From positions 1,022,788 to 1,086,787 of the forward strand of contig NZ_JACHXL010000001.1 of NCBI RefSeq assembly GCF_014192115.1: a stretch of 64,000 nt of DNA. Reading direction: 5' to 3'. The position numbers and the translations under genes are program-made. The notes beneath the pieces are model-generated. The model saw only the letters and a list, made by a program, of their open reading frames with translations. It had not been told where the DNA came from and searched no databases. This stretch comes from Psychrobacter luti. GTDB taxonomy: Bacteria > Pseudomonadota > Gammaproteobacteria > Pseudomonadales > Moraxellaceae. Positions 46,625 to 56,437 of this stretch are shown here, in pieces (position 1 is the stretch's first letter; each line of letters starts with the position of its first letter).

Positions 46625-48346
46625 ATGACCACAACCGCGCTAGTCGTTGATGACGAAGTAGATTTATGCCGCTTGATGCAAATCACGTTGACCAAGATGG
46701 GCATCAAAAGTGATGTGGCCTATACTTTGTCGCAAGCCAAATCCTATTGGCAAGAAAATGACTATGATTTTTGTTTAACCGATTTAAAGCTACCTGATGG
46801 TTCAGGGTTAGAGTTGGTTAAGCACATTAGCGGCAGCTCAACGACGCCTATTGCGGTGATTACGGCACACGGTAGTATGGATTTGGCGATTGAAGCGTTA
46901 AAGCTAGGCGCTTTTGATTTCGTGAATAAACCGCTTGAGCTGCCCCGCCTGCGTCAACTGGTTGAAAGCGCTCTCAAGGTTATTCATCAAGATAATGCGG
47001 CCAAATTGACACCTGAACGTTCACCTGAGCAGCAAATGCTCGATAGCCGTCTGATTGGCGACTCTGCTGTCATGCATCCGCTAAAAAATACGATTTTAAA
47101 ATTGGCGCGCTCACAAGCTCCAGTTTTTTTATCAGGGGCTTCAGGCACTGGTAAAGAAGTGGTGGCGCGCTTGATTCATGATTTAAGCCCGCGTCGAGAT
47201 GGAAGCTTTGTACCCGTCAACTGTGGAGCAATACCGTCAGAGCTGATGGAGTCGGAATTTTTTGGTCATAAAAAAGGCAGCTTTACTGGCGCTGTTGCCG
47301 ATAAACAAGGACTGTTTCAACAAGCCGATGGCGGCACTCTATTTTTAGATGAGGTCGCTGACTTGCCATTAGCGATGCAGGTTAAATTACTGCGCGCTAT
47401 TCAAGAGAAAACGGTACGAGCCATCGGTGATACCAAAGAGGTACCAGTCGATATTCGTATCTTGTCGGCAACCCATAAGGATTTGAATCAGCTGGTACAG
47501 GTAGGGAGTTTCCGCCAAGATTTGTATTATCGTATTAATGTGATTGAGCTTAAACTGCCAACGCTTAACGCGCGTCGTGATGATATCCCTGTATTGGCCA
47601 AGCACTTTTTGGCACTCATCGCCGATGAATGGCAATTGGAGTCGCCGCCTTTACTGACTGACAATGCTTGCGCGCGCCTGCAACATCATGATTTTGCTGG
47701 TAATGTTCGGGAGTTGCGTAACGTCCTTGAGCGCGCGGTCACCTTGGCAGAAACGTCGACTATCGATGCCAGTCATTTAGGTCTACCTGATTTTGATAGC
47801 CACCAAGAAGTGATAACCTCTGCAAGTCAAAATATCAGTACCAATAAAGCGAGCATCTCGAACGCCTCTGTTTCAAATAAAAGTGAAAGCTCAGTAGCTG
47901 ACTCAATACAAGATAATTCCATAAAAAGTAAGATAGAAACAGACAGCACGCAACAAGCAAAAACTAATATACATCCTTATCGAACTACCATTCAGCATTA
48001 TCCTTCCATGAATACAAGCTCAACGAGCACGCGCTCAGCAGAAAATACCGAAAAACTTGCTAATAAATCAATGGCTAGTAGTTTAGATGCGTCAACCATC
48101 AATCAAGTTGATGAGCAGGACAGTGTAAGTAAAGCAGTGAATATAGAAGATGTTGCGACTGGTCAATTACCCGCCCAAGGGTTAGAGCATTATCTACAAG
48201 AACAAGAAAAACGGCTTATTATTACGGCTCTTAAGCAAACAAACTGGAATAAGACCCAAGCGGCTGAATTACTGGGTACAACTTTTCGCTCTTTACGCTA
48301 TCGCATGACCAAGCTAGAGATTGCTGAAGATCAGTCTGAATCATAA
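46625..48346 (+). CDS. pilR: Sigma-54-dependent response regulator PilR
   Basis: 573 residues. Receiver with Asp53 (CLTDLKLPDGS), AAA+ domain with Walker A GASGTGKE, the sigma-54-contacting GSFTGA loop, FLDEVADLPL and the FAGNVRELRNVLERAV segment, and a C-terminal Fis-type HTH (WNKTQAAELLGTTFRSLRYRM). Between AAA+ and HTH lies a Ser/Asn/Thr-rich linker of about 125 residues, far longer than in standard PilR (about 445 residues total). It activates pilin genes with sigma-54. Its kinase gene pilS precedes it. Confidence 0.94.
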   Translation: MTTTALVVDDEVDLCRLMQITLTKMGIKSDVAYTLSQAKSYWQENDYDFCLTDLKLPDGSGLELVKHISGSSTTPIAVITAHGSMDLAIEALKLGAFDFVNKPLELPRLRQLVESALKVIHQDNAAKLTPERSPEQQMLDSRLIGDSAVMHPLKNTILKLARSQAPVFLSGASGTGKEVVARLIHDLSPRRDGSFVPVNCGAIPSELMESEFFGHKKGSFTGAVADKQGLFQQADGGTLFLDEVADLPLAMQVKLLRAIQEKTVRAIGDTKEVPVDIRILSATHKDLNQLVQVGSFRQDLYYRINVIELKLPTLNARRDDIPVLAKHFLALIADEWQLESPPLLTDNACARLQHHDFAGNVRELRNVLERAVTLAETSTIDASHLGLPDFDSHQEVITSASQNISTNKASISNASVSNKSESSVADSIQDNSIKSKIETDSTQQAKTNIHPYRTTIQHYPSMNTSSTSTRSAENTEKLANKSMASSLDASTINQVDEQDSVSKAVNIEDVATGQLPAQGLEHYLQEQEKRLIITALKQTNWNKTQAAELLGTTFRSLRYRMTKLEIAEDQSES

Positions 48347-48393
48347 ATACTAGTAAATATTGAAGCGATGCCTCAATTTAAACTCCACTTAAA

Positions 48394-50031
48394 TTAAAGT
48401 TTATCTTTAGCAGTCGGCTTATCAATCACATGGTCGATCACAGTATTGTTTTGAGTGACTTTCTTTTTAATCGTTTCATCTTTAATAATCTTATCTTGCT
48501 TAACACTGCTGTCTGCTTGTGCCTTACGTACAAAGCGTATACCAGCAGGCAGTGCTTTCTGACTGAGTAAATCAAGCGCCTGTTGCTCCCATGTGCTCTC
48601 ATTACCCAAAAACGTCACATCAGGCTCTACCCCAACCCCATCTATTTTTTTACCTAATGCGGTCATATAGTGGGCAACTGTCAGCTTGACCGCTTGCTCA
48701 TCATTGAGCGGTATAACGGACTGTACTGAACCCTTACCATAACTGACCTCGCCCAAGATAGTGGCGCGCTTTTGCACTTGCAAACTACTGGCTAATACCT
48801 CGGCAGCTGAGGCTGAATAGCGATTTTGTAAAACTACTACGGGCAATGCTTCTAATAACGCTGCGCCCTGCGTCGATAGCGTGCGCGAATCACTCTGGCG
48901 ACCTTTTACTTGTACCACATCAGTATCAGTCATAAACAAGCTGGCAACGCTTACGGCTGACGCCAATACGCCGCCTGGATTATCCCGCATATCTAATAAT
49001 ATTCCTGTAACGGGGGCATCTAAATCAATCAAACTTTGCAGTAATTTCTCACGGCTATTGTTTTGAAATGCGGGTAACCTAATAATGGCCATACCATCAA
49101 CAAGTCGAGTTTCAATAATTTGCGGATGATTGTTATTACGCTGCAAAGTCGTGGTGTGTTTACGGCGCCCTGCTTTTGATGTCACCACATCCACTTGCGT
49201 GCCAGCAACCCCTGTCAAAAGTTGCTCGACATCATTACTTTCTTCCTCTTCACCAAGCTTAAACTCATCCACTTGATGCAAATAGTCCCCAACGGCAATG
49301 CCCTTTTTATCAGCAGGTGAGCCATCAATTACCTCCGTAATCACCCAATACCCTTCTTTTGGCTGATATTGCACCTTTATACCGATATCACCGACATCCC
49401 CTTCAGTAAAAGCACGCAAATTCTCATAAGCCTCTGCATCCAAAAACTCAGCATGGCTATCAAGCTTGGTCAACATGCCGCTCATGGCATTATTAAACAA
49501 TTCTTCATCTTTTACCGCATCTACATATTCACGGCGTACCAAATCAACGACAGCAACAAAGGTTTTTAGAGTTTCAGGAGAAATGGCGTTTAATGACACC
49601 TGCGCCACTTCATCTGGAATGTCAGTATTAATCGCATCTGAACCATTATCCAATGCACTTTCATCAGCGACAGCATCTATCGAGTCATCAACTTGATCGG
49701 CTGATTCTAGCATGTCCGCAATATCTGACAAATGGTCCGCACCATTATCCAGTGGCACATCATCTGCATTAAGACTGATTAATTGCAAACTTGAAGTAGG
49801 GGTTTTATTATTATTGATTTTACCGCTATTGTTAATAGCTGCTTGGGCAGATAAGTTCACAACGCTTAACCCCAGTAAGCTTGTGAGAATAGCTGGCTTT
49901 AATACATGCGAGCCAATAGATTTAAAGCCAAAAGATTGAGAACTCATGAATCGGGAACTCATAAACAATGTCATCATTGGGTTTTCCAATCTTTTAAACA
50001 TCAATAGAGATAAAGAGCTAATAGGACGCAT
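48394..50031 (-). CDS. C-terminal processing protease, S41 family
   Basis: 545 residues. A signal-like hydrophobic region (ILTSLLGLSVVNLSAQA) near 50-65, an acidic linker, a PDZ domain (VITEVIDGSPADKKGIAVGD), then the S41 core with catalytic Ser in RYSASAAEVLASSL and Lys in SYGKGSVQSV. Family members cut C-termini of periplasmic proteins. Several Met codons precede the hydrophobic stretch, so the true start is uncertain. Confidence 0.9.
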   Translation of the reverse strand: MRPISSLSLLMFKRLENPMMTLFMSSRFMSSQSFGFKSIGSHVLKPAILTSLLGLSVVNLSAQAAINNSGKINNNKTPTSSLQLISLNADDVPLDNGADHLSDIADMLESADQVDDSIDAVADESALDNGSDAINTDIPDEVAQVSLNAISPETLKTFVAVVDLVRREYVDAVKDEELFNNAMSGMLTKLDSHAEFLDAEAYENLRAFTEGDVGDIGIKVQYQPKEGYWVITEVIDGSPADKKGIAVGDYLHQVDEFKLGEEEESNDVEQLLTGVAGTQVDVVTSKAGRRKHTTTLQRNNNHPQIIETRLVDGMAIIRLPAFQNNSREKLLQSLIDLDAPVTGILLDMRDNPGGVLASAVSVASLFMTDTDVVQVKGRQSDSRTLSTQGAALLEALPVVVLQNRYSASAAEVLASSLQVQKRATILGEVSYGKGSVQSVIPLNDEQAVKLTVAHYMTALGKKIDGVGVEPDVTFLGNESTWEQQALDLLSQKALPAGIRFVRKAQADSSVKQDKIIKDETIKKKVTQNNTVIDHVIDKPTAKDKL

Positions 50032-50425
50032 AAAAGAAACCCCTTAAAAATTTGGTTATTTTGGTTTGGTTATTATTGTTATAACTTTGTTAGATATATC
50101 AGATTATTATATGGTCATTTATGATTATAAAGTGATTAATAAATGATAGAGTTATTAATCAACAATGTCCGTTAAAATAACACCAAGCTACTACCTTAAA
50201 CTAGGATAGTATTGCAAATAATTTAGGCAAAATGTATCGGGTAAAACGCATCAAAAACAAAGCAGCAGAAAAGATCGAAAAAAGCACATAAAAAAAGAGA
50301 AGGATAGTAAATATCCCTCCCTCTTTTAAAATGCTTAGCCGTACTAATAAGCTGTTAAAGCCTTACTATTAAGCATTAGTGATTAATCATTAGCCATCAA
50401 GCATTAATGCTACATGACCGTACTA
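50032..50425. other. Intergenic region, gpmI 3' side to the protease start
   Basis: 394 bases, no gene; the terminator of gpmI is at 50291-50328 and the protease promoter must lie in the remaining AT-rich stretch. Confidence 0.5.
50291..50328 (-). terminator. Terminator after gpmI
   Basis: Stem with minus-strand arms AAAGAGGGAGGGATA and TATCCTTCTCTTT (one bulge) and a long U-run. Confidence 0.75.
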
Positions 50426-52084
50426 TTACAATGCTGGAAGCAATAAATTTTCACCGGTCATCTCACCTGGCTGCTCAATATTCATTAACGCTAAGATAGT
50501 TGGCGCAATATCACTCAGCTTACCGCCACTACGCACTTTTACTGATTTCTCACCAATATAAATCAATGGCACGTGTTCCGTAGTGTGCTGCGTATGTACC
50601 TGCCCGCTTTCATAATCTTGCATCTGCTCACAGTTACCATGGTCAGCGGTGATAAGCATGTTGCCACCCGCTGCTCGCACTGCTGTTTCTACGCGACCAA
50701 TACAGACATCTAGCGCTTCTACTGCTTTAACCGCCGCGTCAAAGATACCTGTATGCCCAACCATATCGCCATTGGCATAGTTGACTACTAACACATCATA
50801 TTTACCTGACTCAATGGCCGCTACCAATTCATCCGTCACTTCAGGTGCGCTCATTTCTGGCTTTAAATCATAGGTGGCGACATCAGGAGATGGCACTAAA
50901 ATACGCGTCTCGCCTTTATACTCTTCCTCACGACCACCACTAAAGAAAAACGTCACATGCGCATATTTCTCAGTTTCGGCAATACGTAGCTGGGTTTTAC
51001 CTTTATTCTGCAGATATTCGCCAAGGGTATTAGTCAATGAGGTTGGATAATAAGCAATGCTGGTTTTTGGATTGTCTGCTAAAACGTCAGAGTATTTAGT
51101 CAACATTACAAAAGCGGAAAGCTTTGGCTGTTTATGACGAGCAAAACCTGAAAACTCATGGTCTGGAAGCACAAAGGCTTGTGCAAGCTCACGGGCACGA
51201 TCGGCACGGAAGTTCATAAAGATAAGCGCATCATTATCATCAACGGTATATGGCACCTCATCACGACCAATAACAATGGTCGGATTGATAAATTCATCAG
51301 TTTCACGTGCTTTGTACGCCGCTTGTACCGCGCCATCGGCACGCGTCGCTAAGCGATCGGCTTTACCTTCGGTAATAAGCTCATAGGCTTTTTGGACGCG
51401 ATCCCAACGATTGTCACGATCCATCGCATAGTAGCGCCCGATAATGCTGGCAATCTGTACGCGACCACCTTCGTAATGGGCGTTGAGTTTCCCAATATGC
51501 TCTCGTAAGCGATTGATATACTTATCAGCAGACTTTGGTGGCGTATCACGGCCGTCTAAGAAGCAGTGCACAAAGACGTTTTTGGCACCGTGCACCAATG
51601 CTGAGTGACACATCGCTTCGATATGGTCTTGATTCGAATGAACGCCACCATCTGATAACAGCCCCATAATATGAACGTTACCGCCAAGCTTATTAGCGGC
51701 TTTAACCGCATTGACTAAGGCTTCGTTTTTATAAAACTCGCGATTGGCCACTTCACTTGAGATACGGGTTGAATCTTGGTAAAGAACGCGACCTGCGCCC
51801 AAATTCATATGGCCGACTTCTGAGTTACCAAACTGACCATCTGGTAGGCCGACATCTTCTCCCGAAGCAGATATTAACCCATGCGAATATTGCTGATAAA
51901 TCTTATCCAAGTTTGGCATATTGGCAGCAGCAATCGCATTATCCTTGTCATCTTCACGATGCCCAAAACCATCTAGTATCATTAAGACATGCGGCACTTT
52001 TTTATTCTGCTCGCTATCCTGCTTATTATTGAGCTGGGCCTGACTATCGTTGATAAATTCTGATTGTTGCTGGTTATGGGTCAT
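50426..52084 (-). CDS. gpmI: 2,3-bisphosphoglycerate-independent phosphoglycerate mutase
   Basis: 552 residues. Metal ligands in MILDGFG, the phosphoserine nucleophile Ser88 in [17 protein letters not shown], and the C-terminal metal site [11 protein letters not shown]. The N-terminal ~30 residues (Gln/Asn-rich) are an extension over the usual 510. It converts 3- to 2-phosphoglycerate in the cytoplasm. Confidence 0.97.
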   Translation of the reverse strand: MTHNQQQSEFINDSQAQLNNKQDSEQNKKVPHVLMILDGFGHREDDKDNAIAAANMPNLDKIYQQYSHGLISASGEDVGLPDGQFGNSEVGHMNLGAGRVLYQDSTRISSEVANREFYKNEALVNAVKAANKLGGNVHIMGLLSDGGVHSNQDHIEAMCHSALVHGAKNVFVHCFLDGRDTPPKSADKYINRLREHIGKLNAHYEGGRVQIASIIGRYYAMDRDNRWDRVQKAYELITEGKADRLATRADGAVQAAYKARETDEFINPTIVIGRDEVPYTVDDNDALIFMNFRADRARELAQAFVLPDHEFSGFARHKQPKLSAFVMLTKYSDVLADNPKTSIAYYPTSLTNTLGEYLQNKGKTQLRIAETEKYAHVTFFFSGGREEEYKGETRILVPSPDVATYDLKPEMSAPEVTDELVAAIESGKYDVLVVNYANGDMVGHTGIFDAAVKAVEALDVCIGRVETAVRAAGGNMLITADHGNCEQMQDYESGQVHTQHTTEHVPLIYIGEKSVKVRSGGKLSDIAPTILALMNIEQPGEMTGENLLLPAL

Positions 52085-52336
52085 GGATTACCGCTCCTCA
52101 AGTGGATGAACGCCTATAATGCTATATTAGGATGTTTAAAGCCCTCTATATTACCACACATCTCCAAATAGCTGAAAAATCACCCCTTTAAGTCCGTGGT
52201 TATGGGCTTAAAGCGCCTTTATTTGCTAGAAAACACGCTTAAAACTCGACATCAATAATACTAATAACTACACCTACGTAGCAATCTGTAAATCGTACTT
52301 GCAATCACTCAAACCATTGGTTAAGATAATTATATT

Positions 52337-52520
52337 CTGAAGTGTTGGCTAGTAGATGTTTATTCCCTGAGCCGATAATGCTTTACCAGGATGTGGTACC
52401 TATTGCTTCATTGTGTATGCCTGCACCGCTTGCGGTGTCTCAGGAAACCTGCAGAGGCAGTGACGCATCCGCCCTGAACTTCACGGTTCATGGGTCACCA
52501 TCTTACGGCGGCACTTCGGT
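52337..52520 (+). ncRNA. ssrS: 6S RNA
   Basis: About 184 nt. It shares with E. coli 6S RNA the CCCTGAGCCGATA block near the 5' side, an ATGTGG stem element, and the 3' CTGAAC..GGTTCA..GGGT hairpin followed by ACGGCGGCA. The 5' CTGAAGTG pairs with 3' CACTTCGG as the closing stem. GATAAT at 52325-52330 is a likely -10. 6S RNA binds sigma-70 RNA polymerase and represses it in stationary phase. It lies between gpmI and fxsA; ends are approximate. The overlapping 198-base ORF is not a gene. Confidence 0.87.
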
Positions 52521-52586
52521 TGTTTCATTCAGTTATTAGCTATTTTTTTATAAACATTATCTTTATAAAAAATAGTTTTAACACTC

Positions 52587-52625
52587 AAAAAGCCCCTTTT
52601 GTCATTAACGAAAGGGGCTTTTTTT
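52587..52625. terminator. Bidirectional terminator between 6S RNA and fxsA
   Basis: AAAAAGCCCCTTT pairs with AAAGGGGCTTTTT across an 11-nt loop, with T-runs on both strands. Confidence 0.88.
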
Positions 52626-52660
52626 ATGCTTTATTATCTACTTGATAATCGATGAATTAA

Positions 52661-53284
52661 TTATTCATCATTAGCAGACTTGGTGATTTTTTTCACATCT
52701 TTAGGGATGGTTTTTGCGGTACCATCAACGGTGGTATGCTGTTTAAACACATCGCCGAATGGGTTTTGCTGTTGCTGACCAAATGGGTTCTGGTTATTCA
52801 TACCACCTGCGCCACCAAACGGGTTTTGACCGCCCATGCCGCCAAATGGATTCTGTCCGCCGCCCATTTGTCCACCCATCTGCTTAGCCATCATCTCCAT
52901 CATTTTTTGCTGATTGTTCATGACATAATTATTAGCAAAGTCTTTAAGCTTTTTCTGCACTGGCGGCAATATCACTAACAATGCTAATAAATCACTCAAT
53001 ACACCAGGAATCAGCAGCAGGATACCGGCGGCTGCCATGGCGACACTTTTAATCATGGTTGATTCTTGTGGACGCATCGCAGGATTCATCATGCCGCCCG
53101 CTTTCATCTGCTGTGCCATTGGATTGAGTGCGGCCATCCCTTTACGCATCAGCGATATACCGATGACGGCGGCGATGATAAACCACATAAACACCCACCA
53201 ACCGCTCACAAATTGAGCAAGCAAATACCACAGTAGCATCTCGATAATAAACCAAACGATGGCAATACCAACTATCTGACCCAT
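52661..53284 (-). CDS. fxsA: FxsA-family membrane protein with NPFG repeats
   Basis: 207 residues. The N-terminal ~110 residues match FxsA: three to four hydrophobic segments, VGIAIVWFIIEMLLWYLLA, and MAAAGILLLIPGVLSDLLAL. The C-terminal ~95 residues are Met/Gly/Gln-rich with four NPFG motifs and probably face the cytoplasm. FxsA in E. coli interferes with F exclusion of phage T7. The tail is not in the standard protein. Confidence 0.88.
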   Translation of the reverse strand: MGQIVGIAIVWFIIEMLLWYLLAQFVSGWWVFMWFIIAAVIGISLMRKGMAALNPMAQQMKAGGMMNPAMRPQESTMIKSVAMAAAGILLLIPGVLSDLLALLVILPPVQKKLKDFANNYVMNNQQKMMEMMAKQMGGQMGGGQNPFGGMGGQNPFGGAGGMNNQNPFGQQQQNPFGDVFKQHTTVDGTAKTIPKDVKKITKSANDE

Positions 53285-53437
53285 AAAGTGTCGTCCTATA
53301 AGATAAAATCTAAAAAATTAAGCGCCATGCAAATTAAAATGGCTAACATATGATGTATATGGGGATTGATTGCTATACTATCAAACTTACGGCTGATTTT
53401 TAAGCCATAAAACAAAATGTAAGCAAGACGGAATACT

Positions 53438-54022
53438 ATGGCAATTATTATCGGGATTGATCCGGGTTCGCGCATGACCGGTTATGGCATTGTTCAACAA
53501 ACGGGCGATAAGCTGACATATATAGATGCTGGTACCATTCGTACGGATACCAAAGAGATGCCTGAGCGCCTTAAACGTATTTTTAATGGCTTGACCCGCA
53601 TCACCCAGCATCATTTAAAATATGCCGATGAGCCTATTTATACCGCGATTGAACAAGTATTTATGGCAGAAAACCCTGATTCAGCGCTGAAACTTGGGCA
53701 AGCACGTGGTGCTGCTATTGCTGCCATGGTCGCCTTGGATTTGGAAGTATCTGAATATACGGCACGCCAGATTAAACAAGCGGTTTGTGGTTACGGTGCA
53801 GCGGCAAAAGAGCAGGTACAAGAAATGGTTTGCCGCATCTTGTCTTTAGACGTGGTTCCGCAACAAGACGCCGCTGATGGTCTTGCCTGCGCCATTTGTC
53901 ATGCGCACTCGAGCCATTCAATGAACAAACTCATATTAAATAGCGCTATGCGTGGGCGCGGTGCTTCTAAGAAAAAAGGCCGCTGGCGTTTGACTGAAGA
54001 AGATTTAGGCAATTTGCGTTAA
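53438..54022 (+). CDS. ruvC: Holliday junction resolvase RuvC
   Basis: 194 residues. Catalytic acids are visible in [14 protein letters not shown] (Asp8), [11 protein letters not shown], and [12 protein letters not shown]. It cuts junctions located by RuvAB. The C-terminus has a Lys/Arg-rich tail. It is not linked to ruvAB, which are 17 kb away. Confidence 0.96.
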   Translation: MAIIIGIDPGSRMTGYGIVQQTGDKLTYIDAGTIRTDTKEMPERLKRIFNGLTRITQHHLKYADEPIYTAIEQVFMAENPDSALKLGQARGAAIAAMVALDLEVSEYTARQIKQAVCGYGAAAKEQVQEMVCRILSLDVVPQQDAADGLACAICHAHSSHSMNKLILNSAMRGRGASKKKGRWRLTEEDLGNLR

Positions 54023-54066
54023 AGCAATTAGGTAATTTTCGTTAACGCAGTTAGGCAAATCACCAT

Positions 54067-54103
54067 AAAAAAACACGCGTCTAAACGGCGCGTGTTTTTT
54101 TTG
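54067..54103 (+). terminator. Terminator after ruvC
   Basis: Stem AAAACACGCG against CGCGTGTTTT, 9-nt loop, T-run of eight. Confidence 0.88.
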
Positions 54104-54156
54104 CAACTATCTGACTATTTATGCTATGGCAGATTCGATTTAAAAAGAATACAGTG

Positions 54157-54228
54157 CTGCTGAGATAAATTTTTCGAAGCCTCTGGAGTGCGAAGCGCAC
54201 AGCAAGCTAGGGAGGTTTATCTCAGCAG
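54157..54228. repeat. REP/MITE-like inverted-repeat element
   Basis: 13-bp perfect outer arms (54157-54169 and 54216-54228) enclose a smaller stem, GTGCG/CGCAC with loop AAG. The whole ~72-bp unit is not followed by a T-run and lies between a terminator and a convergent gene. It looks like an intergenic repeat element; other copies were not seen in this window. Confidence 0.55.
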
Positions 54229-54292
54229 AACGTTATTTTAAACGCATCTCTTTTATATTGAACTGACTATATAATAAAAACGACTAATCGAG

Positions 54293-55240
54293 TTACTCTG
54301 CTACGGAGCTTTCAATCACCGCGTCCAACACATAAGCATATTCTTCGCCTTCTACACTTTCTTCATTGTCTAACTGGTAACGTTGTAGACGTAACACTTC
54401 CTCGTGCTTACCATCATGCTGATAGCCATCAATTTGCCCAGTGAACGTTGTCCATTCACCTTCACTCACTTTAATGCCTTGGTCATCATAAGTGATAGGC
54501 TTTACTTGTAAACACATCTCTGAGCTATTATCGGCACACGCTACTTTCTGAGCATTTACGGCCCAAAATACTGTCTTGCCTTTACTATTATATTTGGCTT
54601 GTGAGGTAAGCTTACCTTTCCAAGTCAACGTAATAGCATCACTGGTCACTTGTGTCAGGACTGGGTTTTCACCTTCAGTCACACTCAGCTTACTGGTACT
54701 TTGCATCAAGGTATCTAAACGATTTTCTGCTTTATTGAGATCTTCGCATAGCATCTTAGTACTCATGCTCTCTTCGGTCGTTAGCGTCTGACCTTGCAAT
54801 TGGTACACGGCACTTATCGTGTTGCAGCTCACACTATAGTTCAGCGTGTTTTGCCCTTGATGTTGATTAAACAGCAGCGTGACTTGCTCCTTAATATCCA
54901 CAAGCGTCGTTATGACAGGTCCGCCACTTTTGTCATCGATATCCAGTAATGTCCAACGATAACGTGCTAAATTTTCAATCATCTCTTGCTCTGCAGTCAG
55001 TTTCGTATCATTAGTTGTATCAGCGACGACAGTTGCATCAGATGCCGCATCGGTGTTCAATGTGCCATCAGTTTCTATGCCAGCTTCAGTATTGTCTAGT
55101 GCCTGACTATCGGTAGGGACAGCGTCTTTTTGACAAGCACTCAATGCCAAACTTACTGCTAAGATACTTGGTAATACGGCAAACCTAGAAAATGAGCGGA
55201 TAAAAGATAGCGTGGTAAAAGATGATGTCATGATCGTCAT
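54293..55240 (-). CDS. META/DUF4377 domain lipoprotein
   Basis: 315 residues. Lipoprotein signal with lipobox ALSAC (Cys near 36). A Thr/Asp/Ala-rich linker is followed by a META-like domain (RYRWTLLDIDD, NYSVSCNTISAVYQL) and a C-terminal DUF4377-like domain (VACADNSSEMCLQVKP, WTTFTGQIDGYQHD, EYAYVLDAVIE). It is probably outer-membrane anchored. Function unknown; META proteins are often linked to stress or drug response. Confidence 0.82.
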   Translation of the reverse strand: MTIMTSSFTTLSFIRSFSRFAVLPSILAVSLALSACQKDAVPTDSQALDNTEAGIETDGTLNTDAASDATVVADTTNDTKLTAEQEMIENLARYRWTLLDIDDKSGGPVITTLVDIKEQVTLLFNQHQGQNTLNYSVSCNTISAVYQLQGQTLTTEESMSTKMLCEDLNKAENRLDTLMQSTSKLSVTEGENPVLTQVTSDAITLTWKGKLTSQAKYNSKGKTVFWAVNAQKVACADNSSEMCLQVKPITYDDQGIKVSEGEWTTFTGQIDGYQHDGKHEEVLRLQRYQLDNEESVEGEEYAYVLDAVIESSVAE

Positions 55241-55440
55241 GCCTTGTGGTTAAACTTTTTCATAATTCACTATTGCCTATAACTGTTACCTATATAAGGA
55301 GTGATTATATCTATTTTTGTAAAGTGTTCATAATTTGACCACTATAGCGCCGATGATTGTGGATTTTGTAACGAAGTGTGTAATTTTATATATCAATAGT
55401 AACTATTATCGTTAATTTTCTCATTTAAACAGCGGATTAA

Positions 55441-55486
55441 AAAAGCCTCGGGTCGCTAACAATGATATTAGCGAATCAAGGCTATC
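55441..55486 (-). terminator. Terminator after the GST-like gene
   Basis: Stem built on AGCC..TTCGCTAA and TTAGCGA..AGGCT with a U-run on the minus strand. Confidence 0.7.
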
Positions 55487-55537
55487 GGCGTTATTTATTG
55501 CTAAATTTGCTGTTAAATCTATAACACCATACTATAT

Positions 55538-56200
55538 TTACTCACTTTCATTAGCAGGCTTGGCTTTTGCCATATTTTTAATATTAAAACGCTCGTTCAT
55601 CATTTGATAAAAGCGTGCCAGGTTTTCGCCCTGTTCATTCGGGTTAACCTTGAGTATTTTGCCAAAATCCAAACCTAAATACAGCACAATATCAGCAAAA
55701 CTTAACTGGTCACCAACTAAGTACTCATGACCTTCTAACATAGTTTCAAAATAAGTAAGTGCTTTAATGCCGCGCGCGATAGACGGTGCTACAAACTCTG
55801 GCACTTGTTCAACCCGCTGCGCTTTGGATGGGTGACTGTGCTGAAACGCGAGCATAAAATTATATAGCACCTCAAACTCGGCAATACGGCGCATAGAACA
55901 CACTTGCGCCCGTTGTACCACATCATTACCCATCACTGAACGCTCGCCATAGACACGGTCGAGATATTCGCACACGGCCTGCGAATCATTAAGTATGGTG
56001 CCATCATCTAATTTTAATACAGGTACTGTCTGCATCGGATTCATCTTGGTAAACTCATCAGACATCTGCTCATTAGTAGCAAAATCTATATCGACCACAT
56101 CGACATCATCCATATCGTCAACGTCGATACCTTTTGACGCTAATAAAATAAGGGCTTTACGTGGATTGGGTGCAGTACGGGTAACGTATAGTTTTTTCAT
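55538..56200 (-). CDS. Glutathione S-transferase-like protein (GST/SspA superfamily)
   Basis: About 220 residues from ATG 56200, which has AAGGAG; a start 27 bases further up is less likely. N-terminal thioredoxin-like domain ending in the MNPMQTVPVLKLDDGTILNDSQAVCEYLDRV segment, and C-terminal helical GST domain. It has no cysteine at the N-terminal active site and could be either a detoxifying GST or a regulatory SspA relative; gene context does not decide. Confidence 0.8.
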   Translation of the reverse strand: MKKLYVTRTAPNPRKALILLASKGIDVDDMDDVDVVDIDFATNEQMSDEFTKMNPMQTVPVLKLDDGTILNDSQAVCEYLDRVYGERSVMGNDVVQRAQVCSMRRIAEFEVLYNFMLAFQHSHPSKAQRVEQVPEFVAPSIARGIKALTYFETMLEGHEYLVGDQLSFADIVLYLGLDFGKILKVNPNEQGENLARFYQMMNERFNIKNMAKAKPANESE

Positions 56201-56368
56201 GGCGAACTCCTTGTAAGATGGTCTCAAAAGCGACTCAGCGCTGATAGGCTTTATTATGATTATCGCAGATAGCGTTTGGATAAAGTTGTCAATGCGCTAT
56301 ATAACAGTTATAGCCTACTCTGCTCATCATAGCAAAACCTTAACGCCAATAAAAAGCTGAAACATAAA

Positions 56369-56398
56369 AAAGCCCCATAACATTAAGTCATAGGGCTT
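56369..56398 (-). terminator. Terminator after the peroxiredoxin gene
   Basis: Stem AAGCCC/GGGCTT plus inner ATG/CAT pairing and a U-run on the minus strand. Confidence 0.7.
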
Positions 56399-56437
56399 GT
56401 ATTTATTAATCCATTACAACTATCAAATACGCTTAGC

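Noticed and set aside
52342..52539. 65-residue ORF
   Set aside because: It lies inside the 6S RNA gene, whose conserved blocks explain the sequence.
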